Assembly (NCBI RefSeq): GCF_965118635.1
Contig: NZ_CBCPHV010000005.1
Coordinates: 62,001-126,000 of the forward strand
Length of the DNA stretch: 64,000 bases
Reading direction: 5' to 3'
Source: Empedobacter brevis_A
GTDB lineage: Bacteria > Bacteroidota > Bacteroidia > Flavobacteriales > Weeksellaceae
Of this stretch, positions 26,545 to 35,399 are shown piece after piece; the stretch's first letter is position 1; each line of letters begins with the position of its first letter. The notes below the pieces were generated by a model, which saw only the letters and a program-made list of their open reading frames with translations, had not been told where the DNA came from and did no database searches. A program made the position numbers and the translations under genes.

Positions 26545-27549
26545 ATGTCAAAAATTAAAATTGGAATCAACGGATTCGGAAGAATTGGTAGCCTTGTTTT
26601 CGGGGTTGCTATTGAAAGAAACGATATTGAAATCGTAGGTATTAATGATTTAGTAGATGTTGAATATTTAGCTTACATGTTAAAATATGACTCTGTTCAT
26701 GGAAAATTTAACGGTGAAGTAAAAGTTGAAAATGGAAATTTAATCGTTAACGGACAAACGATTCGCGTTACAGCAGAAAAAGATCCAGCAAACCTTAAAT
26801 GGGATGAAGTTGGTGCAGATATCGTAATCGAAGCAACAGGTTTATTCTTAACAAAAGAAACGGCAGGAAAACACATCCAAGCAGGAGCTAAAAAAGTTGT
26901 TTTAACAGGTCCTTCTAAAGATGATACACCTATGTTCGTAATGGGAGTGAATCATGATCAAGTAACTGCAGAAGATACAATCGTTTCAAATGCTTCTTGT
27001 ACAACAAACTGTTTAGCACCATTAGCAAAAGTAATTCACGAAAATTTCGGAATTGTTGAAGCATTAATGACTACAGTTCATGCTACTACTGCAACTCAAA
27101 AAACTGTTGATGGACCATCAATGAAAGATTGGAGAGGAGGACGTAGTGCAATGGTAAATATCATTCCGTCATCTACTGGAGCAGCAAAAGCTGTAGGTAA
27201 AGTAATTCCAGAATTGAATGGAAAATTAACAGGAATGTCTTTCCGTGTACCAACAGTTGATGTTTCTGTAGTTGATTTAACAGTTAAATTAGCTAAAGAA
27301 ACAAACTACGACGAAATCAAAAAAGTAATGCGCGAAGCTGCAGAAGGAGAATTAAAAGGAATCGTAGGATATACAGAAGATGCTGTTGTTTCTCAAGATT
27401 TTGTAGGTGATACAAGAACTTCTATTTTTGATGCAGAAGCTGGAATCATGTTAAACCCAACTTTCGTTAAGTTAGTTGCTTGGTATGACAATGAAATTGG
27501 TTATTCTAACAAAGTAGTTGACTTAGTTCAACATATTGCTAAGATTTAA
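26545..27549 (+). CDS. gapA: Type I glyceraldehyde-3-phosphate dehydrogenase
   Basis: Oxidises glyceraldehyde 3-phosphate to 1,3-bisphosphoglycerate. The 334-residue protein has the NAD fold start GINGFGRIGSLVF, the catalytic Cys in SNASCTTNCLAPL near residue 152, the His in TTVHATTATQ near 178 and WYDNEIGYSNKV near the C-terminus. The codons are among the most regular in the window, which fits high expression. Second gene after pfkA. Confidence 0.97.
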   Translation: MSKIKIGINGFGRIGSLVFGVAIERNDIEIVGINDLVDVEYLAYMLKYDSVHGKFNGEVKVENGNLIVNGQTIRVTAEKDPANLKWDEVGADIVIEATGLFLTKETAGKHIQAGAKKVVLTGPSKDDTPMFVMGVNHDQVTAEDTIVSNASCTTNCLAPLAKVIHENFGIVEALMTTVHATTATQKTVDGPSMKDWRGGRSAMVNIIPSSTGAAKAVGKVIPELNGKLTGMSFRVPTVDVSVVDLTVKLAKETNYDEIKKVMREAAEGELKGIVGYTEDAVVSQDFVGDTRTSIFDAEAGIMLNPTFVKLVAWYDNEIGYSNKVVDLVQHIAKI

Positions 27550-27568
27550 GAATATTTCTTAATTTATC

Positions 27569-27605
27569 ATAAAAAAACCACTCGAAATTGAGTGGTTTTT
27601 TTATG
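27569..27605. terminator. Rho-independent terminator of pfkA-gapA
   Basis: Arms CCACTC (27578-27583) and GAGTGG (27590-27595) extend through A7 and T7 to a 37-bp palindromic block. Confidence 0.92.
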
Positions 27606-27709
27606 ATTTTTTTTATTTAATTAAGTATTAAAACAATAACTAAGTTTAACTTTAAATCATTTTTTTAAGAAATTTTTATACAAAATTTAGAATAATTATG
27701 TTAAAAAAC

Positions 27710-27738
27710 TTGTAATATTTTTTTTTTCCTTATATTTG
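27710..27738 (+). promoter_or_regulatory. Promoter of the ECF sigma factor gene
   Basis: TTG (27710-27712), an 18-bp spacer, then TATATTTG (27731-27738): both halves of the Bacteroidota consensus. It predicts a leader of about 55 bases. Confidence 0.6.
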
Positions 27739-27799
27739 GAATGAAAAAAAATTACAGCCTATAGATTTTAATTCTACTTTAAAATTAACAATTGCTACT

Positions 27800-28393
27800 A
27801 TGAACTATGAAGACGACTCTTTACTTATTCAAGATTATTTGAAAGGTAATGAAAATGCTTTAGAAACATTGATAGAGAAATATAAAGGAAGAATCTATAG
27901 TTTTATTTACTCTAAAGTATTAGATAAAGATGTAACTGAAGATATTTTTCAGGATACATTTATCAAAGTTATCCTTACACTGAAAGGAGGACGATATAAC
28001 GAAGAAGGTAAATTTTTACCATGGGTTATGCGTATCGCTCATAATTTAGCTATTGACTATTTTCGATCAAACAAAAGAATGCCTACTGTTAGTGAGACAA
28101 TTGGTTACAACGACGATTTCAATATTTTTGATTTTATCGGAATTTGTGACGAGTGTTCAGAAACTAAACTAATTAAAGCTCAAATTGAGCATGACTTGAG
28201 AAATTTGGTAACTCAGTTACCTGAAGATCAACGAGAAGTGTTAGAATTACGCATTTTTAAAGAATTAAGTTTCAAAGAAATTGCAGAAGAAACAAACGTA
28301 AGTATTAATACAGCTTTAGGGAGAATGCGTTATGCGATTATTAATCTTAGAAAAGTTATTGAAAATAATAACATTATTTTAACATTCGATTAA
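27800..28393 (+). CDS. ECF-type RNA polymerase sigma factor
   Basis: A 197-residue sigma-70 family factor of ECF size. Region 2 (residues 10-85) includes VLDKDVTEDIFQDTFIKV and the -10-recognition helix LPWVMRIAHNLAIDYFRSNKR; region 4 (130-190) includes LPEDQREVLELRIFKELSFKEIAEETNVS, the helix-turn-helix. A 42-residue linker with DECSET separates them. No anti-sigma gene is adjacent; a 43-residue ORF follows after 49 bp. Its regulon is unknown. Confidence 0.93.
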   Translation: MNYEDDSLLIQDYLKGNENALETLIEKYKGRIYSFIYSKVLDKDVTEDIFQDTFIKVILTLKGGRYNEEGKFLPWVMRIAHNLAIDYFRSNKRMPTVSETIGYNDDFNIFDFIGICDECSETKLIKAQIEHDLRNLVTQLPEDQREVLELRIFKELSFKEIAEETNVSINTALGRMRYAIINLRKVIENNNIILTFD

Positions 28394-28442
28394 AAAATAA
28401 ATGTAAATATTTAGCGTTTTCAGTGTAAATAATTAAGTATAA

Positions 28443-28574
28443 ATGATAGAATTTTACTCTGGAGATTTACAACCTCAAAAATTTACAATTGATAAATTAT
28501 TATCTTTTTCAAAATCAGTTAGCTTTATTAAGTCAACAATATTACATGAGGACTTTTTGATAAATCTGAATTAA
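28443..28574 (+). CDS. Small hypothetical protein (43 residues) downstream of the sigma factor
   Basis: ATG at 28443, TAA at 28572-28574. The peptide starts MIEFYSGDLQPQKFTIDKLL and ends FLINLN. It lies on the same strand 49 bp after the sigma gene and just before a strong terminator, so it is probably in the same transcript. Amphipathic, with a QKFTIDKLLSFSKS helix. I recall similar short proteins in flavobacteria but cannot name a family. Confidence 0.5.
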   Translation: MIEFYSGDLQPQKFTIDKLLSFSKSVSFIKSTILHEDFLINLN

Positions 28575-28591
28575 TTTAATTTTAATTCAAT

Positions 28592-28628
28592 AAAAAATGT
28601 CTAAGATTTCACATCTTAGACATTTTTT
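28592..28628. terminator. Rho-independent terminator, bidirectional
   Basis: Arms TGTCTAAGAT (28598-28607) and ATCTTAGACA (28613-28622) with A6 before and T6 after, between the convergent sigma-factor transcript and aspS. Confidence 0.92.
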
Positions 28629-28645
28629 ATCCTCTTATTTTTTAT

Positions 28646-30403
28646 TTATTTCTCTGTAAAAGTAGAATTAATAAATAATTCATCCATCTGTGTTTGATCA
28701 ATTGGAGCTGGCGCATCAATCATCACATCGCGTCCTGAATTATTTTTAGGGAATGCAATGTAATCACGAATTGTCTCAGATCCATCTAAAATTGATACAA
28801 AACGATCAAACCCAAATGCTAAACCTCCATGAGGTGGCGCTCCATATTTGAATGCATTCATTAAGAAACCAAATTGAGCTTCTGCTTGTTCTGGTGTAAA
28901 TCCTAATAATTCGAACATTCTTGCTTGAACATTTTTATCAAAAATACGGATAGAACCTCCACCAATTTCGTTTCCGTTTAATACTAAATCATAAGCATTT
29001 GCACGAACTTCACCTGGATTAGTATCAATTAAATTCATATCTTCTGGTTTTGGTGAAGTAAATGGATGGTGCATTGCATGGTAACGTTCTGATTCTTCGT
29101 CCCATTCTAATAATGGAAAATCTATAACCCACAATGGTGCAAAAACTTCTGGATTACGTAATCCTAAACGTTCTGCAATTTCCATACGTAAAGCTGATAA
29201 TTGAGAACGAACTTTATTCGCATTTCCAGACATTACTAATAATAAATCTCCTGCTTTAGCATTCATACGTTCTGCCCATGCAGCTAAATCCTCTTGCGAA
29301 TAAAATTTATCTACAGAAGATTTATAAGTACCATCTTCATTACAACGAACCCAAACTAAACCTGTTGCTCCAATTTGTGGACGTTGAACCCATTCGATTA
29401 ATTTATCAATATCTTTACGTGTATAAGAATTACAACCCTCAGCTGCAATACCAACGATTAATTCTTGTTCATCAAAGATTTTAAAATCATGACCTTTTGC
29501 TAAATCAGTAATTTCACCAAATTCCATTCCGAAACGGATATCTGGTTTATCATTTCCGTAGCGACGCATTGCATCTGCAAATGTCATTCTTGGAAATTGC
29601 TCAAATTCTAAACCTTTGAATGTATGTAATAAATGTTTTGCTAAACCTTCGAAAACATTCATAATATCTTCTTGTTCAACAAAAGACATTTCACAGTCTA
29701 TTTGTGTAAATTCTGGTTGACGGTCTGCACGTAAATCTTCGTCACGGAAACATTTTACAATTTGAAAATAACGGTCTAATCCTCCAACCATTAATAATTG
29801 TTTGAATGTTTGTGGAGATTGTGGTAATGCGTAAAATTCACCTGGATTCATACGAGATGGAACCACAAAATCACGAGCTCCTTCTGGCGTAGATTTAATT
29901 AAAACTGGTGTTTCTACTTCTACGAATTCTTGCGCATCTAAATATTTACGAACTTCTTGCGCAACTTTAGAACGGAAAATTAATTTATCTTTTACGGGAT
30001 TACGACGAATATCTAAGTAACGATATTTCATACGGATATCTTCTCCTCCATCGGTATTGTCATCGATTGTAAAAGGAGGTAACGCAGATTCATTCAAAAT
30101 TGTAATATTTTCTGCTAAGATTTCGATATATCCTGTTGGAATGTTTGGATTTTTTGAAGCTCTTTCGATTACAGTACCTGTAACTTGAATTACAAACTCA
30201 CGTCCTAAGTGACGAGCAGTTTCAAATAATTCTTTCGAAGAGCGTTCTTCGTCTAAGATGATTTGTGTGATTCCATAACGGTCACGTAAATCAATCCACA
30301 TCATAAAACCTTTATCACGTAGTGTTGATACCCAACCGCTTAACGTAACTTTTTCATTAATGTTGGCTTGTGTTAATTCACCACAAGTATGAGTTCTAAA
30401 CAT
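28646..30403 (-). CDS. aspS: Aspartate--tRNA ligase
   Basis: Class II aminoacyl-tRNA synthetase, 585 residues, bacterial type. The N-terminal OB-fold anticodon domain starts HTCGELTQANINEKVTLSGWV; class II motif 2 is FRDEDLRADRQPEFTQIDCEM near 215; the bacterial GAD insertion spans about 290-420; motif 3 is GGLAFGFDRF near 533. A single-gene unit. Whether it also charges tRNA-Asn is not decided here. Confidence 0.97.
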   Translation of the reverse strand: MFRTHTCGELTQANINEKVTLSGWVSTLRDKGFMMWIDLRDRYGITQIILDEERSSKELFETARHLGREFVIQVTGTVIERASKNPNIPTGYIEILAENITILNESALPPFTIDDNTDGGEDIRMKYRYLDIRRNPVKDKLIFRSKVAQEVRKYLDAQEFVEVETPVLIKSTPEGARDFVVPSRMNPGEFYALPQSPQTFKQLLMVGGLDRYFQIVKCFRDEDLRADRQPEFTQIDCEMSFVEQEDIMNVFEGLAKHLLHTFKGLEFEQFPRMTFADAMRRYGNDKPDIRFGMEFGEITDLAKGHDFKIFDEQELIVGIAAEGCNSYTRKDIDKLIEWVQRPQIGATGLVWVRCNEDGTYKSSVDKFYSQEDLAAWAERMNAKAGDLLLVMSGNANKVRSQLSALRMEIAERLGLRNPEVFAPLWVIDFPLLEWDEESERYHAMHHPFTSPKPEDMNLIDTNPGEVRANAYDLVLNGNEIGGGSIRIFDKNVQARMFELLGFTPEQAEAQFGFLMNAFKYGAPPHGGLAFGFDRFVSILDGSETIRDYIAFPKNNSGRDVMIDAPAPIDQTQMDELFINSTFTEK

Positions 30404-30423
30404 TTGTCGTCAAATTTATTGAG

Positions 30424-30431
30424 CAAAGGTA
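30424..30431 (-). promoter_or_regulatory. -7 promoter element of aspS
   Basis: Minus-strand TACCTTTG (TAnnTTTG), ending 20 bases before the ATG at 30403. A second match, TAAATTTG, lies at 30411-30418. Confidence 0.5.
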
Positions 30432-30487
30432 AAGTTTTGAGTCGAAATAAAGAAGTTATCTCATTGTTTTGAAAAAATATTTTCAAG

Positions 30488-30521
30488 AAAAAAAGCGATT
30501 CAAATTTGAATCGCTTTTTTT
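30488..30521. terminator. Rho-independent terminator of the amino acid permease gene
   Basis: A perfect palindrome centred on GCGATTCAAA/TTTGAATCGC (30495-30514) with A7 and T7 flanks. Confidence 0.9.
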
Positions 30522-30526
30522 CTATT

Positions 30527-32434
30527 TTATGAATTTTGATTTCTCAATTTACTATGTTTATATCCGTAGGTGAAATATATTGTTAAACCGATTGCAATCC
30601 AAATCAAGAAAATCATCCAATTTTTAAGTCCTAATTGTGCCATCATATAAAAACAACACAACATTCCTGCTAATGGAATAATAGAAGTTCTCTTGAAAAA
30701 TGTTCTGATTGTCATAAAAATATAAATCATTAAAAACAGATACATTGGAATTTTGTGTTTAAAAACATCCCATCCTTTTTCAACTTTTTTATCCTCATAA
30801 ACTGGCAATTTACTTAATGTAGATTCATATTGTTCAGGAGTTAATTGTGATAAATAGTCATTTAAAAATTCGATTTCATTACCTGTTAAATTATTAACTG
30901 TTGTATAAGAATCTTTTAATTCTTTTGAAGTTAACGAATTTACAAAATGTTCGACAGGCGCTGGTTGTGCCTTATTTGTAAAGAAATTAATTGAATCTTC
31001 TTTAAATGTTGTTGAACATAAAAATACAATTAGCACAGTTATAATTGGCATTATAAATTTTGCATTAATAAAAGGTGTTTTGAAATTTCCTCTTTTTGCA
31101 TTTGGATTAGCATCCATTTTTAGTACAGCAGCACAAACCAGAACAAAAGCAAATAAAGTACCGATTGAACAAGCATCTACAACCAATTCCAAATCTGTAA
31201 ATAGAATAGGAATTCCAACTACAAATCCTGTAAATATAGTAGCAAAAGATGGTGTTTTGAATTTTGGATGGATTTTAGAAAATTTTTTTGGTAATAAACC
31301 ATCTCTAGACATTGTCATCCAAATACGAGGTTGACCAATTTGAAATACAATAAAAACACTCGCCATTGCAACAACGGCTGAAAAGGCAATAATTCCTGCA
31401 AGCCATTTCAAATCTTTTATTTTATCAAAAACATAAGCCAAAGGATCACCTACATTCAACTCAGAATAATGCACCATTCCAGTTATTACTAATGCTATTA
31501 ATACATACAAAATAGTACAAATAATGATCGAAGCAAAAATACCACGAGGCAAATCTCTTTTCGGATCTTTACATTCCTCCGCTGTTGTACTAATCGCATC
31601 AAACCCAATATAAGCATAGAAAACAGATGAAACACCGGCCAATACACCTCCTATTCCATTTGGTGCAAATGGATCCCAATTATCAGGATTTACATAAAAA
31701 GCTCCTACAATGATAACTAAAAATACAACTGCTAATTTTAGTATAACCATTGCATTACTTGCTTTTCTCGATTCGTTGATTCCACGATAAACCAAGGCTG
31801 TAATTAAAAAAGTAATGATTAAAGCTGGGATATCCACTACCAAATTAAATCCAATATAAGGCGCATCTTTAAAAGCTAAATATTTCGGAATTTCTTGTGC
31901 ATAAGGCGAGTTTGCAATTCCTTCTAATGTTTTTCCTTTTGCTAACTCATTCGAAATAAATTCAAATCCTTCTTTTGCTGTAAAATAATCCATGGTCATC
32001 CATTCCGGAAGATGAATTCCGAGTCCGGAGAGCAAGGTCGTAAAATAATCGCTCCAGGAAATAGCTAATACGATATTTCCTACAGCATATTCCATAATTA
32101 ATGCCCAACCTATAACCCAAGCAAATAATTCACCAAAGGCAACATAGCTATACGTATAAGCACTTCCCGAAACTGGAACTAATGAAGCAAATTCGGCATA
32201 TGCAAACGCTGTAAAACCACAAGCGATTGCTGTAAATATAAATAAGAAAATAACTGCAGGTCCGCCTTCGAAACTCGCTCGACCAATGGTACTAAAAATA
32301 CCTGCTCCAACAATTGCGGCTATACCAAAACCTGTTAAATCTCGAACGCCTAACGTTCTTTTCATCGTGGACATGTTTTTAGCCGATTCAGCTAAAATAG
32401 ACTCAACAGATTTTTTTCTGAATAATTGTGACAT
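30527..32434 (-). CDS. APC-family amino acid permease (cationic amino acid transporter type)
   Basis: A 635-residue inner-membrane permease. The first helix carries the APC motif GIAAIVGAGIFSTIGRAS near residue 37, and VFYAYIGFDAISTTAEECKDPKRDLP near 275 is a strong amino acid permease signature. About 12-14 membrane helices. A soluble insert of about 50 residues follows TM3 (SGLGIHLPEWMTMDYF) and another of about 85 lies near 480-565. Substrate amino acids cannot be assigned. Divergent from the M28 peptidase gene, which fits a peptide-use neighbourhood. Confidence 0.92.
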   Translation of the reverse strand: MSQLFRKKSVESILAESAKNMSTMKRTLGVRDLTGFGIAAIVGAGIFSTIGRASFEGGPAVIFLFIFTAIACGFTAFAYAEFASLVPVSGSAYTYSYVAFGELFAWVIGWALIMEYAVGNIVLAISWSDYFTTLLSGLGIHLPEWMTMDYFTAKEGFEFISNELAKGKTLEGIANSPYAQEIPKYLAFKDAPYIGFNLVVDIPALIITFLITALVYRGINESRKASNAMVILKLAVVFLVIIVGAFYVNPDNWDPFAPNGIGGVLAGVSSVFYAYIGFDAISTTAEECKDPKRDLPRGIFASIIICTILYVLIALVITGMVHYSELNVGDPLAYVFDKIKDLKWLAGIIAFSAVVAMASVFIVFQIGQPRIWMTMSRDGLLPKKFSKIHPKFKTPSFATIFTGFVVGIPILFTDLELVVDACSIGTLFAFVLVCAAVLKMDANPNAKRGNFKTPFINAKFIMPIITVLIVFLCSTTFKEDSINFFTNKAQPAPVEHFVNSLTSKELKDSYTTVNNLTGNEIEFLNDYLSQLTPEQYESTLSKLPVYEDKKVEKGWDVFKHKIPMYLFLMIYIFMTIRTFFKRTSIIPLAGMLCCFYMMAQLGLKNWMIFLIWIAIGLTIYFTYGYKHSKLRNQNS

Positions 32435-32452
32435 AATTTAATTAAAAACGGG

Positions 32453-32460
32453 CAAATATA
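32453..32460 (-). promoter_or_regulatory. -7 promoter element of the permease gene
   Basis: Minus-strand TATATTTG (TAnnTTTG), ending 18 bases before the ATG at 32434. Confidence 0.55.
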
Positions 32461-32574
32461 AAAAAGTCAATTCCAAAAATGGATAGATTTCGCATAAATA
32501 TTGGTTTTTTATACAAAATTTCTTTTTTCTTTTGCTAGGTTAGATTATTTTTAAATTTAAATTAAAAAATTTAC

Positions 32575-33603
32575 ATGAAACAATTTTTATTTACAATTAC
32601 TATAGCGGCAGCTTTAGCAAGTAGTTGTAATTCTACAAAACCAATTTCTCAGGAAAAATACCAAAAAAATCTTGTAAAATACTCAGATAAGATATCTGAA
32701 GCTGAGTTGAAAAAAAATCTATATATCATTGCAGGAAATGAAATGGAAGGTAGAAACGCAGGAAGTGAAGGTGAAATAAAGGCAGGAAATTATATTGCTG
32801 ATTATTATAAACAATTAGGAATAAATGGTCCTAACAATAATTATTTCCAAATTATTCCTGCTCAAACATTCAATCGTGTAAATGGTCAAATGCGTAACGT
32901 AATGGGATTTATCAAAGGTTCTGAAAAACCAGATGAAATTGTGGTAATTTCTGCACATTATGATCACGAAGGAATTAAAAATGGAAAACTATATGCGGGC
33001 GCTGACGATGATGGATCTGGAACAGTTGCTGTTATGGAGATTGGTCGTATTTTACGTGAAGCTGAGAAAAAAGGTATTCACCCAAAACGTTCTGTTCTAT
33101 TGTTACATGTTTCTGGAGAAGAAAAAGGTTTATTAGGATCTAAATATTATTCAGAACATCCAATTTTTCCATTAGCCAATACTGTTGCAAATGTAAATAT
33201 AGATATGATTGGACGCATAGATTATGAACACAATGAAAAAACTAGAGATTTTGTATATGTTATTGGTTCTGAAATGTTATCTACTGATTTGCACAAAGCT
33301 GTGTTAGCAGCAAATAATGGTTTGGGAATTGATTTAGACATGCGTTACAATACACCAGATGATCCAAATCGTTTTTATTACCGTTCTGATCATTACAATT
33401 TTGCAAAACATAATATTCCTTCTGTTTTCTTCTTTAATGGTGTACATGATGATTACCATCAACCAGGAGATACGCCAGATAAAATTGAATATGATTTGCT
33501 GACACGTCGTACAAAATTAGCCTTCAATACAATCTGGATTTTAGCAAACGCCGAAAATAGACCAATTGTAGATAAAAATTCTCCAATGCCATCGACAAGA
33601 TAA
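32575..33603 (+). CDS. M28 family metallopeptidase, lipoprotein
   Basis: A 342-residue zinc aminopeptidase with lipoprotein signal MKQFLFTITIAAALASSC (Cys 18). The M28 metal ligands are present: His in ISAHYDHEG near residue 127, Asp in GADDDGSGT near 142, Glu pair in VSGEEKGLLG near 182, Asp in NVNIDMIGR near 210 and His in DDYHQPGDTPDKIE near 300. It should cleave N-terminal residues from peptides at the outer membrane or surface. Divergent from the amino acid permease. Confidence 0.92.
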   Translation: MKQFLFTITIAAALASSCNSTKPISQEKYQKNLVKYSDKISEAELKKNLYIIAGNEMEGRNAGSEGEIKAGNYIADYYKQLGINGPNNNYFQIIPAQTFNRVNGQMRNVMGFIKGSEKPDEIVVISAHYDHEGIKNGKLYAGADDDGSGTVAVMEIGRILREAEKKGIHPKRSVLLLHVSGEEKGLLGSKYYSEHPIFPLANTVANVNIDMIGRIDYEHNEKTRDFVYVIGSEMLSTDLHKAVLAANNGLGIDLDMRYNTPDDPNRFYYRSDHYNFAKHNIPSVFFFNGVHDDYHQPGDTPDKIEYDLLTRRTKLAFNTIWILANAENRPIVDKNSPMPSTR

Positions 33604-33683
33604 TTTATTGATAGTATTTATAACGTGAAATAATTAAGATTTTATTATATTGATAATTAATATATCTTATTTCTAAAAATGTT

Positions 33684-33717
33684 TAAAAAAAGACCTTCCT
33701 AATAAGGTCTTTTTTTT
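33684..33717. terminator. Rho-independent terminator of the M28 peptidase gene
   Basis: Arms AGACCTT (33691-33697) and AAGGTCT (33704-33710), A7 and T7 flanks. Confidence 0.9.
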
Positions 33718-33779
33718 AAAAATAATTTAAAACTTCTTTACTAATACTATTTTACTTATACTATATTGTAGCAATTCCG

Positions 33780-33787
33780 TAACTTTG
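33780..33787 (+). promoter_or_regulatory. -7 promoter element of pepD
   Basis: TAACTTTG (TAnnTTTG), ending 21 bases before the ATG at 33809 and overlapping a TTG at 33785 that is therefore not the start. Confidence 0.55.
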
Positions 33788-33808
33788 AGGAACAAAAAAA
33801 ACAAACAA

Positions 33809-35299
33809 ATGAATAACGATATTCTTAATTTGGAACCAAAAGCAATCTGGAAAAATTTTTCAGCATTGAATTCAGTTCCAAGACCTTCAAAAAAAGAAGA
33901 AAAAGTTCGCCAATTTATCATCAAATTTGGTGAAGATTTAGGTTTAGCTGTAGAAACAGACGAAGTAGGAAATGTTTTAATCAAAAAAGCTGCTTATCCA
34001 GGAATGGAAGATCGTAAAAAAGTTGTGATGCAATCGCACTTGGATATGGTTTGCCAAAAAAATAATGATGTAGAATTCGATTTCGATACTCAAGGAATTG
34101 AAATGTACATTGAAGACGATAAGTTTGTAACTGCAAATGGAACAACTCTTGGTGCTGATAACGGAATTGGAGTTGCTACAATTATGTCTATTTTAGAATC
34201 AAAAGATATTCCACATCCAGCTATTGAAGCCTTTTTCACAATTGACGAAGAAACAGGAATGACAGGAGCATTAGGCTTAAAAGCTGGTTTCTTATCAGGG
34301 AAAATTCTTTTGAATTTAGATACAGAAGAAGATGATGAATTAGACATTGGTTGTGCTGGTGGAGTTGATGTTACTGCAACAAAAACATATATTCCTGAAA
34401 ATACAAACGGAACTGCTTTCAAATTAACATTAAAAGGTTTAAACGGTGGTCACTCTGGAATACAAATTCATGAAGGACTAGGAAACTCAAACAAATTAAT
34501 TGCTCGTTTATTAAACGCAGGAACAGAATTTGGTTTGCAAATCGCTCATATGGAAGGTGGAAGTTTGCGTAATGCAATTCCTCGCGAATCTTGGGCTAAT
34601 ATTGTTATTCCAACAGACAAAGTCGATGCTTTCAAAACAGCTTACGAAACTTTACGTGCAGAAATCATTGAGGAATACGAAACGAAAGAGCCTAAAATGA
34701 TTATTACGTTAGAACCTACAGAAGCAACTTCTGCAATGTCTGCACAGGAATCTAAAGTTTTCGCTCAAACTATTTTATCAGCTTTCAATGGTGTTTATAG
34801 AATGAGCCCTGATGTTGAAGGATTAGTTGAAACATCTAATAATGTTGCTCGAGTTGAGGTAATTGACGGTAAAATTAGAGTTTTATGTTTAACTCGTTCT
34901 TCTATAGAATCTGGAAAAGAAGCATTAGCACAAACATTAAAAGCTAGTTTTGAATTAGGTGGTTTTGATGTTCAATTTTCGGGTTCTTATCCAGGCTGGA
35001 AAGCAAATACACATTCAGAAATTCTTGAATTATTAAAAGGAATTTATATTTCAAAATTCGGAGAAGAACCAAAAGTTGTCGCTTGTCACGCAGGTTTAGA
35101 ATGTGGAATTATCGGTACAAATTACCCAGGTTTAGATATGATTTCTTTTGGTCCAAACATTTCTGGCGCTCACTCTCCTGATGAAAAAGTAGAAATTGCA
35201 TCTGTTCAAAAATTCTGGGACTATTTATTAGATATTTTAAAAGAAATTCCAAATGATGGTCCAGTTGATTACAGCTGCGCAAATTCTAAAAATATATAA
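33809..35299 (+). CDS. pepD: Aminoacyl-histidine dipeptidase (cytosolic non-specific dipeptidase), M20 family
   Basis: A 496-residue PepD-type dipeptidase that splits Xaa-His and other dipeptides. Metal and catalytic residues: VMQSHLDMV near 77, LGADNGIGVA near 112, IDEETGMTG near 145, NLDTEEDDE near 170 and GAHSPDE near 460. The central lid/dimerisation domain lies around 190-380. The ATG at 33809 gives the family start (NDILNLEPKAIWKNF). Single-gene unit. Confidence 0.95.
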   Translation: MNNDILNLEPKAIWKNFSALNSVPRPSKKEEKVRQFIIKFGEDLGLAVETDEVGNVLIKKAAYPGMEDRKKVVMQSHLDMVCQKNNDVEFDFDTQGIEMYIEDDKFVTANGTTLGADNGIGVATIMSILESKDIPHPAIEAFFTIDEETGMTGALGLKAGFLSGKILLNLDTEEDDELDIGCAGGVDVTATKTYIPENTNGTAFKLTLKGLNGGHSGIQIHEGLGNSNKLIARLLNAGTEFGLQIAHMEGGSLRNAIPRESWANIVIPTDKVDAFKTAYETLRAEIIEEYETKEPKMIITLEPTEATSAMSAQESKVFAQTILSAFNGVYRMSPDVEGLVETSNNVARVEVIDGKIRVLCLTRSSIESGKEALAQTLKASFELGGFDVQFSGSYPGWKANTHSEILELLKGIYISKFGEEPKVVACHAGLECGIIGTNYPGLDMISFGPNISGAHSPDEKVEIASVQKFWDYLLDILKEIPNDGPVDYSCANSKNI

Positions 35300-35322
35300 T
35301 TTAAGTTGAAACACTTAATCTT

Positions 35323-35351
35323 AAGACCACTTATATAAGTGGTCTTTTTTT
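35323..35351. terminator. Rho-independent terminator of pepD
   Basis: Palindrome AAGACCACTTA/TAAGTGGTCTT (35323-35345) followed by a T run. Confidence 0.9.
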
Positions 35352-35399
35352 TATTCAATATTTTAATCTTATTTTTAAATTGAAAATAATCAGACTAAA

